A DNA stretch of 64,000 nt, from NCBI RefSeq assembly GCF_000260135.1, contig NZ_JH651384.1, positions 1,677,693 to 1,741,692 on the forward strand. Reading direction: 5' to 3'. Positions 18,309 to 27,513 of this stretch are shown here, in pieces (positions within the stretch are counted from its first letter, which is position 1; every line of letters starts with the position of its first letter). Origin of the DNA: Thiothrix nivea DSM 5205 (GTDB lineage: Bacteria; Pseudomonadota; Gammaproteobacteria; Thiotrichales; Thiotrichaceae). A program made the position numbers and the translations under genes. The notes beneath the pieces were generated by a model, which did not search any database, was not told the origin of the DNA, and saw only the letters and a program-made list of their open reading frames with translations.

Positions 18309-20225
18309 ATGTCCGCAGAAACCCCTACCCTGCCCGCGTTTTCCGAACTCGGCCTCGCCGCCCCCGTCCTGCAAGCTGTGCAGGAACTGGGTTACGAAAC
18401 CCCTTCCGCCATCCAGGCCGAAACCATCCCCTACCTGCTGGAAGGGCGTGACGTATTAGGTCAGGCGCAAACCGGCACCGGCAAAACCGCCGCCTTCGCC
18501 CTACCGCTGCTGTCACGGCTGGATTTGAGCACTACCGGGCCGCAAATCCTGATCCTCGCCCCCACCCGCGAACTGGCGATACAGGTGGCCGAAGCTTGCC
18601 AGAAATACGCCGCCCACCTGCCCGGATTCCATGTCATGCCAATCTACGGCGGGCAGGATTACCGCACGCAATTCCGCCAACTGGAACGCGGCGTCCACGT
18701 CGTGGTCGGCACACCGGGCCGGGTAATGGATCACCTGCGCCGCGAAACCCTCAAGCTCGACAACCTGCAAGCGCTGGTGCTGGATGAAGCCGACGAAATG
18801 CTGCGCATGGGCTTCATCGAAGACATCGAATGGATCATGGAACAGACCCCGGTCACCCGCCAGATCGCGCTGTTTTCCGCCACCATGCCGCCAGCCATCC
18901 ACCGCATTGCGCAGAGCTACCTGAACAATCCGGCGGAAGTCAAAATCCAGGTCAAGACCACCACCGCCGACACCATCCGCCAGCGTTACTGGCTGGTCAG
19001 CGGCCTGCACAAGCTGGACGCGCTCACCCGCATCCTCGAAGCTGAACCGTTTGACGCATGTATTATTTTCGTCCGCACCAAGACCGAAACCGTGGAACTG
19101 GCAGAAAAGCTGCAAGCCCGAGGCTACGGCGCGGTCGCGCTCAACGGCGACATCCCGCAGAACGTGCGCGAACGCACTGTTGACCAGTTGAAAAAGGGCA
19201 AGATCGACATCCTCATCGCCACCGACGTAGCCGCGCGCGGGCTGGATGTGGAGCGCATCACCCACGTCATCAACTACGACATCCCCACTGACACTGAATC
19301 CTACGTGCACCGTATCGGACGCACCGGGCGGGCGGGGCGCAGCGGCGACGCCATCCTGTTCGTTTCCCCGCGCGAACGCTACTTGCTGCGTGCCATCGAA
19401 CGCGCCACCCGCAAGCCGATCGAGCTGATGGAACTGCCTTCCACCGAAACCATCAACGACCTGCGCATTGCCCAGTTCAAGCAACGCATCACCGACACGC
19501 TGGAAGCCGAAGACGGCCTCGACCTCTACCTGCAACTGATCAGTGACTACGAACGCGAACACAACATCCCCGCCCTCGAAGTCGCCGCTGCCCTCGCCCG
19601 CCTGCTGCAAGGCGACGAACCGATGTTGCTGGAAGAAAAACAGAAACACCCGGCCTACAACCCCGCCGACCCCGAGCCACGCAAACAGGGCAAAAAGAAA
19701 AGCAACGCCAACACCTCAGCCTTCAGCAGCGACGAAGACAGCATTGAAATGCAGCGCTACCGGCTGGCAGTGGGGCGCGTGCACGGCGTCAAGCCGGGCA
19801 ACATTGTCGGCGCGATTGCCAACGAAGCCGGGCTGGACAGCCGCTACATCGGCTACATCGACATCCAGCAGGATTTCAGCCTGGTCGACCTGCCAGCGGG
19901 GATGCCGAAAGAAATCCTCCACGACCTCAAACGGGCGCGGGTCGCCGGGCAAATGCTCGACATTGCCCTGACCGACGAAGCCGCCGCCGACTATTCCCCC
20001 AGCCGCAGCAACAGCGGCAAGCGCAAGGAACACCGGGAGCGCGACCGCAGCGAGCGCCCGCCCCGCAGTGACAAACCGACTGGCGCAGGCAAACCGCGTT
20101 TCGGCAAGGAAAAACCCAAGTTTGGCCGCGACAAAGACAAACCGCGTTTCGGTGGCGACAAGCCCAAAGCAGGCAAGAAAAAAGCCCCAAACAAGGACAA
20201 GGGCAAGCCGAAACGGTTTCAGTGA
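18309..20225 (+). CDS. deaD: DEAD-box ATP-dependent RNA helicase (DeaD/CsdA type)
   Basis: RNA-unwinding enzyme involved in ribosome assembly, RNA decay and cold adaptation in relatives; 638 aa. All core motifs are visible: Q motif (TPSAIQAETIP), Walker A AQTGTGKT, PTRELA, TPGRVMDH, DEADEML, SATMP, ARGLD and HRIGRTGRAGR. Residues ~470-545 are the DbpA/CsdA RNA-binding (RRM-like) domain (RYRLAVGRVHGVKPGNIVGA). A basic tail (~550-638) has repeats of PRFGKEKPKFGRDK type. The tail favours DeaD over DbpA. A strong hairpin follows directly. Confidence 0.93.
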   Translation: MSAETPTLPAFSELGLAAPVLQAVQELGYETPSAIQAETIPYLLEGRDVLGQAQTGTGKTAAFALPLLSRLDLSTTGPQILILAPTRELAIQVAEACQKYAAHLPGFHVMPIYGGQDYRTQFRQLERGVHVVVGTPGRVMDHLRRETLKLDNLQALVLDEADEMLRMGFIEDIEWIMEQTPVTRQIALFSATMPPAIHRIAQSYLNNPAEVKIQVKTTTADTIRQRYWLVSGLHKLDALTRILEAEPFDACIIFVRTKTETVELAEKLQARGYGAVALNGDIPQNVRERTVDQLKKGKIDILIATDVAARGLDVERITHVINYDIPTDTESYVHRIGRTGRAGRSGDAILFVSPRERYLLRAIERATRKPIELMELPSTETINDLRIAQFKQRITDTLEAEDGLDLYLQLISDYEREHNIPALEVAAALARLLQGDEPMLLEEKQKHPAYNPADPEPRKQGKKKSNANTSAFSSDEDSIEMQRYRLAVGRVHGVKPGNIVGAIANEAGLDSRYIGYIDIQQDFSLVDLPAGMPKEILHDLKRARVAGQMLDIALTDEAAADYSPSRSNSGKRKEHRERDRSERPPRSDKPTGAGKPRFGKEKPKFGRDKDKPRFGGDKPKAGKKKAPNKDKGKPKRFQ

Positions 20226-20230
20226 AGTGA

Positions 20231-20255
20231 AGAGGGCGTATCGCATACGCCCTCT
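20231..20255. terminator. Bidirectional terminator between deaD and the exporter operon
   Basis: Perfect 11-bp stem AGAGGGCGTAT / ATACGCCCTCT around CGC, flanked by TTTGGGG. It lies between the convergent stops of deaD (20225) and the DUF4340 gene (20269) and probably serves both. Confidence 0.75.
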
Positions 20256-20268
20256 TTGGGGTGTTATT

Positions 20269-21081
20269 TCATGCACGTTCCTTACCCGGCAACAAATTCC
20301 CACGCTGCACATCCGGCAGGATATAACGGATGCCCAGCGCCGCATTCCCCAACGCCAAATCCCCTTCCCTAGCCAGCAAATCCAGCACCACCTTGCCGCC
20401 ATCTTCCAGCGTGAGAGTGATTTTGCCTTGGCTGTCACCCTTGCCATCCCACGGCTCCAGGCGAATGGCGTCAGCGGATTGCCAGTTTTGCAGGGTTTCG
20501 GCCTTGGCTGTGTAACCTGCCGGTAAATCCACACTTTTCAGCTTGCCGCCTTCCGGAACCAGCTTGTTGGACACCAATTCCAGCGCCTCACCAGTCAGCA
20601 GGCCATACACCGCTTCCGACGCCAGCTTGAGCTTGCCTCCAGTCAGGATGTAACGCTTGTTGGATACCGGGTTTTCCGCGCCGAACAGCAGGCTCTTGCC
20701 GTTGAACACCACACTGACGCTGCCGGGTTCCAGCCCATATTGCTTGAGGTTTTTGCCTGCGGCGTCATAGCTGGCGTCCACCGGCTCAGCCAGCAGGGTG
20801 AAAAGCTGGGCGATGCGGGCGGGGTTGGCGTCCGCCTGTTTGGGTTCCAGCATCCGCCAGCGTTCGCCTTCCCGTTGCAGGCGGATGATGTCCTGCGTCC
20901 CAGCCCCCGGATTGCGGGTAATGGTGACTTCAGTGACATCCCCCTGCGTCAGGCTTAGCAGGGTTTCAGGCTGCTTTTGCGGCTGGCTGGAGTTCCACCA
21001 GGCCAACGCCCCCAGCCCCGCCACCAACAACAGCAGGGTAAGGTTCAGCAACAGGCGGCGTGTCTGGGCGGAAATGGCCAT
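20269..21081 (-). CDS. DUF4340-domain membrane-anchored protein of a Gld-type exporter operon
   Basis: Last gene of a four-gene operon, 270 aa. Start at ATG 21081 with AGGAGG eight bases upstream; its A is shared with the TGA of the preceding gene (TGATG), so translation is coupled. One N-terminal membrane helix (LLLNLTLLLLVAGLGALAWW), then a periplasmic region with DUF4340 features (VTEVTITR, GERWRML, ARIAQLFTLL). DUF4340 proteins commonly accompany GldA/F/G-like ABC-2 transporters in proteobacteria; their biochemical role is not established. Substrate unknown. Confidence 0.82.
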   Translation of the reverse strand: MAISAQTRRLLLNLTLLLLVAGLGALAWWNSSQPQKQPETLLSLTQGDVTEVTITRNPGAGTQDIIRLQREGERWRMLEPKQADANPARIAQLFTLLAEPVDASYDAAGKNLKQYGLEPGSVSVVFNGKSLLFGAENPVSNKRYILTGGKLKLASEAVYGLLTGEALELVSNKLVPEGGKLKSVDLPAGYTAKAETLQNWQSADAIRLEPWDGKGDSQGKITLTLEDGGKVVLDLLAREGDLALGNAALGIRYILPDVQRGNLLPGKERA

Positions 21082-22490
21082 CAGCGTTTCCTCCTGCGCC
21101 ACCAAATCAGCAAACCGGTCAGCAGCAGCCCCAGCGGCAACACAAACAGGAAAAATACCGCCAACACAAAACCGGTGGTTTCGCCAATATCCAGTTGGGT
21201 GTCGGGGGCGCGGATAACGGGTATTTCCAGCAATTTGTCATCGGCACTCAGCCAGTTGAACAGGCTAGTGGCAAGATCGAGGTTTGCCCCCTGCCCGATG
21301 AAACTGTTGAGCATGAAATCACTGTCGCCGATCACCGCCACCCGCTGTTCACGCGGCTTAGCGTCAGGTTGGCCGTCGGATGCCTCCAGCGTCCGGGTTT
21401 CTACAACGCCAATCGGCAATGGCCCGGCCTGATCGCCGCTACCTTCGTCGAACTTCACCGCGCCTTCCAGCGAACCGCTGCTTTCCAGCCAACTGGTCGG
21501 CAGGGTCATGAGGAACTCATCCGCCTGCCACGCCAGCGAGCCATCCTTTCCACCTGCCTGCGGGTCGCGCGCGACCATGGTGGCGAACGGAAACACGGTT
21601 TGCATCCCCGTCAGCTTTTGCACTACTTCCGACTTGCCATAATCGACGATGGGGATCACTGCCGGATGGTTGATGCCCAGCAACTGCTGCAACGCCTGGT
21701 TCGCATCCACCACCGTGCCGTCGTAGATTTGCAGCCCCAGCAACTCTTCCAGTGCTTGCAGGCCATGCAGGCCGCCGGGGTCTTGCAACCACAACAGATT
21801 GCCGCCCTGTTCCACATACTGTTTCAACACATCGGCTTCGCCGGGCAGTAAATCCTGCTGCGGGGATGCGATGACGACGAAACTGGCATTCTGCGGCAGC
21901 GACTGGGTACGCACCAGATTGTGTGGCTGAATGCTGAAGCCATTACGTTGCAGGTTGGCGACCAGTTGCGACATGCCAGTCGATTCCTGCGCCAGCGGAT
22001 TGCGTTCGCCGTGGCCTTCCAGGAACAGCACCAGCCGTTCCCCACCCCGGCTCATGCGCTGGATGGCGTTGGCAATGATGTCTTCGCCCGTCGCTTCCAC
22101 CACCTCGCTGCGGTCACCAAGATGGATGGCAAGCTGCCCGGCGTACTGGATGCCATCCTGCTTCGCCCGCGCCGGGTCAAGGTCAGGGTTGACGAATTCG
22201 ATGCTGGTATCCGCCTTGATGCGCTGGTATTTGCCCGCCATCTTACGCAACTCGGCCTCCAGATCGGGGCGGTCAGGGATGTAGGCGATGAAAGTCAGCG
22301 GCTTGTCCAGACTTTGCAGCAAGGCTTGGGTAGGCAGGGAAAGGCTATTGCGCGCGCCGTAAGTCCAGTCGGACTCGAACTTGAATTCGCGCCCGAAATA
22401 GCCCAACAACCCGATCACCAGTACAAACAGCAGATAGAAAACCCCGTTTTGCAGCCCGATCCAGCGGTGGGTCTTTTTACTCATTTTCAT
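21081..22490 (-). CDS. GldG-like ABC exporter auxiliary protein
   Basis: 469-aa membrane protein with one N-terminal helix (~14-32), a large extracytoplasmic GldG/DUF7088-type domain and a C-terminal helix (~440-462) ending in a basic RRRKR tail. Recognisable blocks are VEATGEDIIANAI, VLFLEGHGERNP, LLWLQDPGG and RVAVIGDSDFMLN. In Bacteroidetes, GldG with GldA and GldF is needed for gliding; in proteobacteria the same set is common and its cargo is unknown. It lies 6 bp after the permease gene and overlaps the next gene by one base. Confidence 0.87.
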   Translation of the reverse strand: MKMSKKTHRWIGLQNGVFYLLFVLVIGLLGYFGREFKFESDWTYGARNSLSLPTQALLQSLDKPLTFIAYIPDRPDLEAELRKMAGKYQRIKADTSIEFVNPDLDPARAKQDGIQYAGQLAIHLGDRSEVVEATGEDIIANAIQRMSRGGERLVLFLEGHGERNPLAQESTGMSQLVANLQRNGFSIQPHNLVRTQSLPQNASFVVIASPQQDLLPGEADVLKQYVEQGGNLLWLQDPGGLHGLQALEELLGLQIYDGTVVDANQALQQLLGINHPAVIPIVDYGKSEVVQKLTGMQTVFPFATMVARDPQAGGKDGSLAWQADEFLMTLPTSWLESSGSLEGAVKFDEGSGDQAGPLPIGVVETRTLEASDGQPDAKPREQRVAVIGDSDFMLNSFIGQGANLDLATSLFNWLSADDKLLEIPVIRAPDTQLDIGETTGFVLAVFFLFVLPLGLLLTGLLIWWRRRKR

Positions 22491-22496
22491 GTTGGT

Positions 22497-23258
22497 CTAC
22501 CCCTGCAAGCGGTCGTTGTCGAGTTTGCGGATGGTCAGGATCAGGAACCCGCCAATAAACAGCAGGTAATACACCAGGTCGCTGCTATCAAACATACCAT
22601 CCAGGAACGACAGGAAATGCCCGAAGTGCGACAGGTAAACAAACACTTCACTGCCCGCCCCTTGGGAATTACCGGAAATGTACAACACCACCAGGAACAG
22701 CAGCAAACCAAAGGTCGTCACCGCCGCAATCACCGGCTGCCTGGCCAGCGCCGACAGGAACAAGCCCGCCGCCGCGAACGAAGCCAGCAACAACGCCAGC
22801 CCCAACGCTGCCGCCGCCAGCTTGCCCCAGTCCAGCCCCGTGCCAATGGAGAGGGAAAGCGGCATCAGGCTGAGCAAACCGACCATCAGCAGCACAAAAC
22901 CCAACACGCCGAGGTATTTTCCCAGCACAATCTGTGTACTGGATAGCGGCGAAGAAGTCAGCAACGGCAGGGTCTGGTTCATGCGTTCTTCGGCAAACTG
23001 GCGCATGGTGATCAGCGGCATCACCGCCAGCATGATGAAACCCGCCCACAGGTACAGCGCCGACACCACCATGTCGCTGATACCCGGCGGGTCTTGCATC
23101 CCGGCCACTTGCGGCTGGATCAGGGTCAGGTATTCGTTCAAACCCAGCAGGAACACCCAAGCGAGGATGAACAACACCACGGCGAGGATGCTCCACGCCA
23201 GCGGCGATACAAACATGCGGCGGAATTCCATGCTAGCGATAGCCCAGATAGCGTTCAT
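22497..23258 (-). CDS. ABC-2 type permease (GldF-like)
   Basis: Integral membrane permease of 253 aa with six predicted helices (for example WSILAVVLFILAWVFLLGL and GFVLLMVGLLSLMPL). The block TMRQFAEERMNQTLPLLTSSPLS is the typical ABC-2/GldF cytoplasmic segment between helices 2 and 3. Its start overlaps the ATPase gene stop by 4 bp (ATGA), so both are translated together. With the ATPase, GldG-like and DUF4340 proteins it should form one export complex. Confidence 0.9.
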   Translation of the reverse strand: MNAIWAIASMEFRRMFVSPLAWSILAVVLFILAWVFLLGLNEYLTLIQPQVAGMQDPPGISDMVVSALYLWAGFIMLAVMPLITMRQFAEERMNQTLPLLTSSPLSSTQIVLGKYLGVLGFVLLMVGLLSLMPLSLSIGTGLDWGKLAAAALGLALLLASFAAAGLFLSALARQPVIAAVTTFGLLLFLVVLYISGNSQGAGSEVFVYLSHFGHFLSFLDGMFDSSDLVYYLLFIGGFLILTIRKLDNDRLQG

Positions 23259-24007
23259 GCAGCGGCCTCCTCTGTTTGCCCTTCCCCGGCTTCGCGGAAA
23301 ATCAGGTCAAAGAACACCTGTTCCAGCGACTCCACCCCCTCCAGCGTATTGTTGAACACGGTTTTGCCACGATTGAGAATTTGCACCCGGTCGCACACCG
23401 CCTGCACTTCCGGCAGGATGTGGGTGGAAAGGATGATGCCGTGTTCCTGCCCCAGTTCGCGGATCAGGCTACGGATTTCGCGGATCTGGATCGGGTCAAG
23501 GCCAACGGTTGGCTCGTCGAGGATGACAACCGCCGGGTTATGCAGGATGGCTTGCGCAATCCCCACCCGCTGGCGGTAGCCCTTGGAGAGGTTGCCGATC
23601 AGGCGTTTGCCGACATCTTTCAAGCCGCAACGTTCGCTGGCACGTTCCACGCTACCCTGACGTTGGGCAGCAGGCACATTGCGCAGGCGGGCGCAATAAT
23701 GCAGATACTCGCTCACAGTCAGGTCGCGGTAAACCGGTGGCTGTTCCGGCAGATAACCGATCTGCTGCTTGGCCTTGCGCGGCTCATCCAGCAAATCCAC
23801 ATCATTGATATGGATTTCACCCGCAGTAGGGGCAAGGTTACCGGTCAGCATCTGCATGGTGGTGGATTTACCCGCGCCATTCGGCCCCAGCAGACCCAAT
23901 ACCTCACCCTTGCGTAACTCAACGTCCAAATTAATTACTGCACGGTGGTCACCATAGTCGCGTGACAAGCCGGTTGCGGTTATGAGCCTATCCTGATGAT
24001 TTATCAT
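23255..24007 (-). CDS. ABC transporter ATP-binding protein (GldA-like)
   Basis: ATPase subunit of the ABC-2 exporter, 250 aa. Walker A GPNGAGKST, signature LSKGYRQRVGIAQ, Walker B VVILDEPTVGLDP and switch region STHILPEV are all intact. First gene of the operon running 24007 to 20269; the four genes overlap or sit within 6 bp. The 196 bp to the divergent rfaH gene are AT-rich and likely hold both promoters, though I could not define boxes. Substrate unknown. Confidence 0.93.
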   Translation of the reverse strand: MINHQDRLITATGLSRDYGDHRAVINLDVELRKGEVLGLLGPNGAGKSTTMQMLTGNLAPTAGEIHINDVDLLDEPRKAKQQIGYLPEQPPVYRDLTVSEYLHYCARLRNVPAAQRQGSVERASERCGLKDVGKRLIGNLSKGYRQRVGIAQAILHNPAVVILDEPTVGLDPIQIREIRSLIRELGQEHGIILSTHILPEVQAVCDRVQILNRGKTVFNNTLEGVESLEQVFFDLIFREAGEGQTEEAAA

Positions 24008-24203
24008 GTAATTGCCCTAATTTTATTCAGTTTTCATTAATATTTCTGATAAAATGAAATATATATTCTATGAATGGAAGGGTTGAACTTGCGAGTATAT
24101 CGAATAGACTCTGGAATTGGTAAGCGGGCGGCTGATATATCTCACAAAAATCAACCACCCGTTTATGCACTTTTTTTGGGCTGACATAAAGGGTACTACG
24201 ATC

Positions 24204-24731
24204 ATGGGTGTCTATACTGAACGAAGCTGGTTCCTGCTCCAAAGCAAGCCGCACAAAGATGAACTGGCGGAAGCGCATCTGCGCAATCAGGATTACGAAG
24301 TCTACCGTCCACTGGCCAAACGCCTGCGCAAACAACGCGGCAAAATGGTGAAAATGACGGAATCGCTGTTTCCCCGTTACATGTTTATTTATCTGGATCA
24401 GGGTATCGAAGATAACTGGGGGCCTATCCGCAGCACCACCGGGGTCAGCTCCATTGTGCGTTTCGGCAGGGAATGCCTGCCGCCACCCGTGCCTACCCCC
24501 CTCATCCTGTCGCTGAAAGCCAATGAAGATGAATTGGGTGACCGCGCAATTGACCTTGACCGTTTCCACAAAGGCGACAAAGTCATTATCACCGAAGGGC
24601 CATTCAAGGGCTTGCAAGCTGTTTTCCAGCAATACGATGGCGATAACCGTGTTTACATCCTGATGCATCTCCTAAATACCAAGCGCCCCAGCAAAATGGC
24701 CATTTCACCGGCTCACTTGTTGGCAGCTTAA
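24204..24731 (+). CDS. rfaH: Transcription elongation factor RfaH (NusG paralogue)
   Basis: Specialised NusG-family factor that reduces pausing and termination in long, mostly surface-polysaccharide operons. Protein of 175 aa from ATG 24204 (AAAGGG upstream). N-terminal NGN domain: RSWFLLQSKPHKDELAEAHL and FPRYMFIYL. C-terminal KOW-type segment: FHKGDKVIITEGPFKGLQAVF. Start and length agree with RfaH rather than NusG. I searched by eye for the ops sequence near the polysaccharide genes at 11.6-13.9 kb and did not find one. Its stop overlaps the convergent SDR gene by 4 bp. Confidence 0.88.
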   Translation: MGVYTERSWFLLQSKPHKDELAEAHLRNQDYEVYRPLAKRLRKQRGKMVKMTESLFPRYMFIYLDQGIEDNWGPIRSTTGVSSIVRFGRECLPPPVPTPLILSLKANEDELGDRAIDLDRFHKGDKVIITEGPFKGLQAVFQQYDGDNRVYILMHLLNTKRPSKMAISPAHLLAA

Positions 24732-25471
24732 TGGTTTAGCAAGCGCCCGCCATCCACAGGTAGCACTTGGCCGGTAATGTAACCAGCATCACGCACCAGG
24801 AACAGGATGGCTTTGGCAATGTCTTCCGGGCTGCCCTCGCGTTGCAGGGCAGTGCGGGCAATGATGTCGGTGTGCATGGCGTGGTTTTCGCTCATTTCCG
24901 GCCACAGGATCGCACCGGGGGCAACGCCGTTGACCCGTACATCCGGCCCCAGTTCGCGGGCGAGGGATTGGGTCAGCATCAGCAAACCCGCTTTCGCCAC
25001 GCAATAGGCGGTGTAACCTTTTAGCGGGCGCATCCCATGGATATCGACCATATTGATGATGCAACCTTGGCTGGCCTGCAAATGCGGTGCGGCAGCTTGT
25101 GCCATGAACAGCGGCGCTTTCAGGTTGGTGCCGATCAGGTCGTCGAATTGCTGTTCGCTCAGGGTGTCCAGCGGCGTGGGGTAGAACGAGGATGCGTTAT
25201 TCACCAGCACATCCAATTGCCCGGTTTGTTCCAGCGTTTGCGCCACGATGCGGGGAATGTTTGCTACATCCAGCAAATCCCCCTGCACCAGGAAACAGGA
25301 AGCATGCCTGATGGCATTCAGTTCCGCCTGTAGTGTTTCCGCATCCTGTGATGAACGGCGGTAGTGGATTACCACGTTTGCACCTGCTGCGTGCAAACTG
25401 CGGGCGGTTGCCGCGCCGATACGTCGGGCAGCGCCTGTGAGCAACGCTACCTTTCCTGCCAATGTCGCCAT
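24728..25471 (-). CDS. Short-chain dehydrogenase, pteridine reductase-like (FolM type)
   Basis: NADPH-dependent SDR, 247 aa from the ATG at 25471 (AGAAGG upstream). The cofactor loop is TGAARRIGAA; the TGxARR arginine pair marks pteridine reductases such as FolM/PTR1, which reduce dihydromonapterin or dihydrofolate. NNASSFYPT and the catalytic Tyr-x3-Lys in YTAYCVAK follow; the C-terminus is GQVLPVDGG. The start lies 47 bp from the divergent midA-like gene. Substrate assignment rests on the arginine motif and is likely but not certain. Confidence 0.8.
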   Translation of the reverse strand: MATLAGKVALLTGAARRIGAATARSLHAAGANVVIHYRRSSQDAETLQAELNAIRHASCFLVQGDLLDVANIPRIVAQTLEQTGQLDVLVNNASSFYPTPLDTLSEQQFDDLIGTNLKAPLFMAQAAAPHLQASQGCIINMVDIHGMRPLKGYTAYCVAKAGLLMLTQSLARELGPDVRVNGVAPGAILWPEMSENHAMHTDIIARTALQREGSPEDIAKAILFLVRDAGYITGQVLPVDGGRLLNH

Positions 25472-25518
25472 GCCATACCTTCTGTTAAGCTTTATGTTTT
25501 TCCTCATGATAACCCGAC

Positions 25519-26727
25519 ATGCACTTTACTGACACATTACCCACACCGCCAGCCGAGGCTTTGGCGCACAGCGAACAGCTGGCACAGCACATTCGTGCAG
25601 CCATTGCAAGCCACGGCGGCAGCATTCCGTTCCGCGAATTCATGCGCATGGCGCTGTATGAACCGGGGCTGGGGTATTACGTGGCGGGCTTGCGCAAGAT
25701 TGGGGTGGAAGGCGACTTTATCACCGCACCGGAGATTTCCCCGCTGTTTTCGCAGTGCCTCGCCAACCAGTGTGCACAAGTGCTGGCAGAACTGGGGGGC
25801 GGCGACATGCTGGAGCTGGGCGCAGGTAGCGGGGTGATGGCAGCGGATATGTTGTTGCGGCTCGAGAAACTGGGTTGCCTGCCGCAGCGTTACCGGATTC
25901 TTGATTTGAGTCCGGAATTGCGTGACCGGCAGCGGCAGACCTTGCAGGCGAAAGCGCCGCATTTGTTGGCGCGGGTGGAATGGCTGGACGCATTGCCGGA
26001 AAAAACCATACGCGGGGTTATAGTGGGAAATGAGGTGTTGGATGCAATGCCGGTGGAGGTGTTTCAGGTTACGGAAGGTGAAATGCATTCTGTGCATGTG
26101 AAACTTGAAGGGGATAATTTTGCATTCACAGCAAGAAACCCCTCCCTAACCCTCCCCTTATCAGGGGAGGGAACGAAAGCGGGGGAACATCTGGCTCCTC
26201 CCCTGACAAGGGGGGGCTGGAAGGGGTTTCTTTCCTACACCTCCGAATACAACCCCGCCCTGCCCGGCTGGATGCGCAGCATGGCCGACACGCTGGAGGC
26301 TGGAGCATTGCTGCTCATCGACTACGGCTACGAGCAGCAGGACTACTACCACCCCGACCGCAACGAAGGCACGCTGATCTGTCACTACCAGCACCGCGTT
26401 CATAACAACCCGCTACTATACCCCGGCTTGCAGGACATCACCGCCAGTGTGGATTTCACCGCCGTGGCCGCAGCAGGCGTGGATGCGGGGCTGGAATTGA
26501 CCGGTTACACAACACAAGCAGCTTTCCTCGCCAGCAGCGGGCTGGAGGAACTGTTCATTGCCGCGCTGGATGCCAATCCCGACAACCAGTACCAATTGGC
26601 ACAGCAGGTACGCACGCTGAGCCTCCCGTCGGAAATGGGCGACCGTTTCAAGGTCATCGCACTCAGCAAAGGATTTACCCCGCCCCTGATCGGCTTTAGA
26701 CTCGCCAACCGGAAACAACATTTATAA
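25519..26727 (+). CDS. MidA/NDUFAF7-family SAM-dependent methyltransferase with in-frame palindrome insert
   Basis: 402-aa class I methyltransferase (DUF185). Family landmarks: FREFMRMALYEPGLGYY, GDFITAPEISPLF, SAM-binding MLELGAGSGVMAADML and VGNEVLDAMPVE. The mitochondrial homologue NDUFAF7 dimethylates an arginine of complex I; the role in bacteria is not settled. Unusual: codons at 26133-26232 (about residues 205-238, LPLSGEG..TRGG) come from a 100-bp palindromic repeat inserted in frame between the methyltransferase core and the C-terminal part (FLSYTSEYNPALP). The same repeat is in the gene at 47566. The insert lies in a variable loop, and the rest of the protein looks intact. Confidence 0.88.
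   Translation: MHFTDTLPTPPAEALAHSEQLAQHIRAAIASHGGSIPFREFMRMALYEPGLGYYVAGLRKIGVEGDFITAPEISPLFSQCLANQCAQVLAELGGGDMLELGAGSGVMAADMLLRLEKLGCLPQRYRILDLSPELRDRQRQTLQAKAPHLLARVEWLDALPEKTIRGVIVGNEVLDAMPVEVFQVTEGEMHSVHVKLEGDNFAFTARNPSLTLPLSGEGTKAGEHLAPPLTRGGWKGFLSYTSEYNPALPGWMRSMADTLEAGALLLIDYGYEQQDYYHPDRNEGTLICHYQHRVHNNPLLYPGLQDITASVDFTAVAAAGVDAGLELTGYTTQAAFLASSGLEELFIAALDANPDNQYQLAQQVRTLSLPSEMGDRFKVIALSKGFTPPLIGFRLANRKQHL
26133..26232. repeat. 100-bp palindromic repeat inside the midA-like gene
   Basis: Left arm (from 26133, AAGAAACCCCTCCCTAACC) and right arm (ending GGAAGGGGTTTCTT at 26232) are inverted copies with a few mismatches. Each arm holds an inner smaller palindrome, CTCCCCTTATCAGGGGAG and its partner. 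It is read in frame as LPLSGEG and flanking residues. A sister copy lies at 48827-48925. Confidence 0.88.
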
Positions 26728-26745
26728 CCCATAAGGATTAATTTT

Positions 26746-27513
26746 ATGGACATCATCCATGCCATCATTTTAGGCATTGTGGAAGGCATCACGGAATTCC
26801 TGCCCATTTCCTCCACCGGCCACATGATCGTGGTGGCCGACTGGTTAGGGATACCGCGCGAATCACAAAACACTGCCTTCGAAATCATTATCCAGTTTGC
26901 CGCCATTTTTGCGGTTATCGCCAATTACACCGACAAGTTTCACCCCAGGCACCTCAAGTTATGGGTCAAGGTGCTAATTGCCTTCCTGCCGATTGCCGTC
27001 ATCGGTTTTCTATTTGCTGACCTGATCGAAAGCCTGTTTGATGTCAAAATCGTGGCCTGGATGTTTATTATCGGTGGGGTCATCTTCCTGCTGTTGGAAC
27101 ACTTCTACCGTGACAGCCCGCACCGCGTGCATGACATGGAAAACATGAGTTTCCAGCAGGCTGCATGGGTGGGCTTCGCACAGATATTCGCCCTCGTTCC
27201 AGGTACTAGCCGCGCCGGAGCCACCATTGTCGGCGGTATGCTGGCGGGACTTGACCGCAAAGCTAGCGCCGAGTTCTCTTTCCTGCTGGCACTGCCGGTG
27301 CTTGGGGCCAGTTCCGCTTACTCGCTGCTGAAACATTACGATGAATTTGCCAGTACCAGCTTCGCACCGCTCATTGTGGGCTTTGTGGTGTCGTTTGTGG
27401 TCGCCTACCTGACCATGAAAATTTTTCTGGGCTTTCTGGAAAAGTTCACATTCCGGACATTCGGGATTTACCGGATTCTGTTTGGTCTGCTGTTGTTGTG
27501 GTGGCTGGCATAA
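26746..27513 (+). CDS. uppP: Undecaprenyl-diphosphatase UppP (BacA)
   Basis: Integral membrane enzyme that dephosphorylates undecaprenyl pyrophosphate to recycle the lipid carrier for peptidoglycan and surface polysaccharides; it gives bacitracin resistance when abundant. 255 aa, about eight membrane helices. Both catalytic signatures are present: [14 protein letters not shown] (residues ~12-25) and [10 protein letters not shown] (~150-160). AAGGA precedes the ATG. The 3' end overlaps the convergent tmcA gene by 68 bp. Confidence 0.95.
   Translation: MDIIHAIILGIVEGITEFLPISSTGHMIVVADWLGIPRESQNTAFEIIIQFAAIFAVIANYTDKFHPRHLKLWVKVLIAFLPIAVIGFLFADLIESLFDVKIVAWMFIIGGVIFLLLEHFYRDSPHRVHDMENMSFQQAAWVGFAQIFALVPGTSRAGATIVGGMLAGLDRKASAEFSFLLALPVLGASSAYSLLKHYDEFASTSFAPLIVGFVVSFVVAYLTMKIFLGFLEKFTFRTFGIYRILFGLLLLWWLA

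Noticed and set aside
18513-19649. A 378-codon minus-strand open frame opposite deaD
   Set aside because: The opposite strand encodes every DEAD-box motif; this is a GC-codon-bias shadow.
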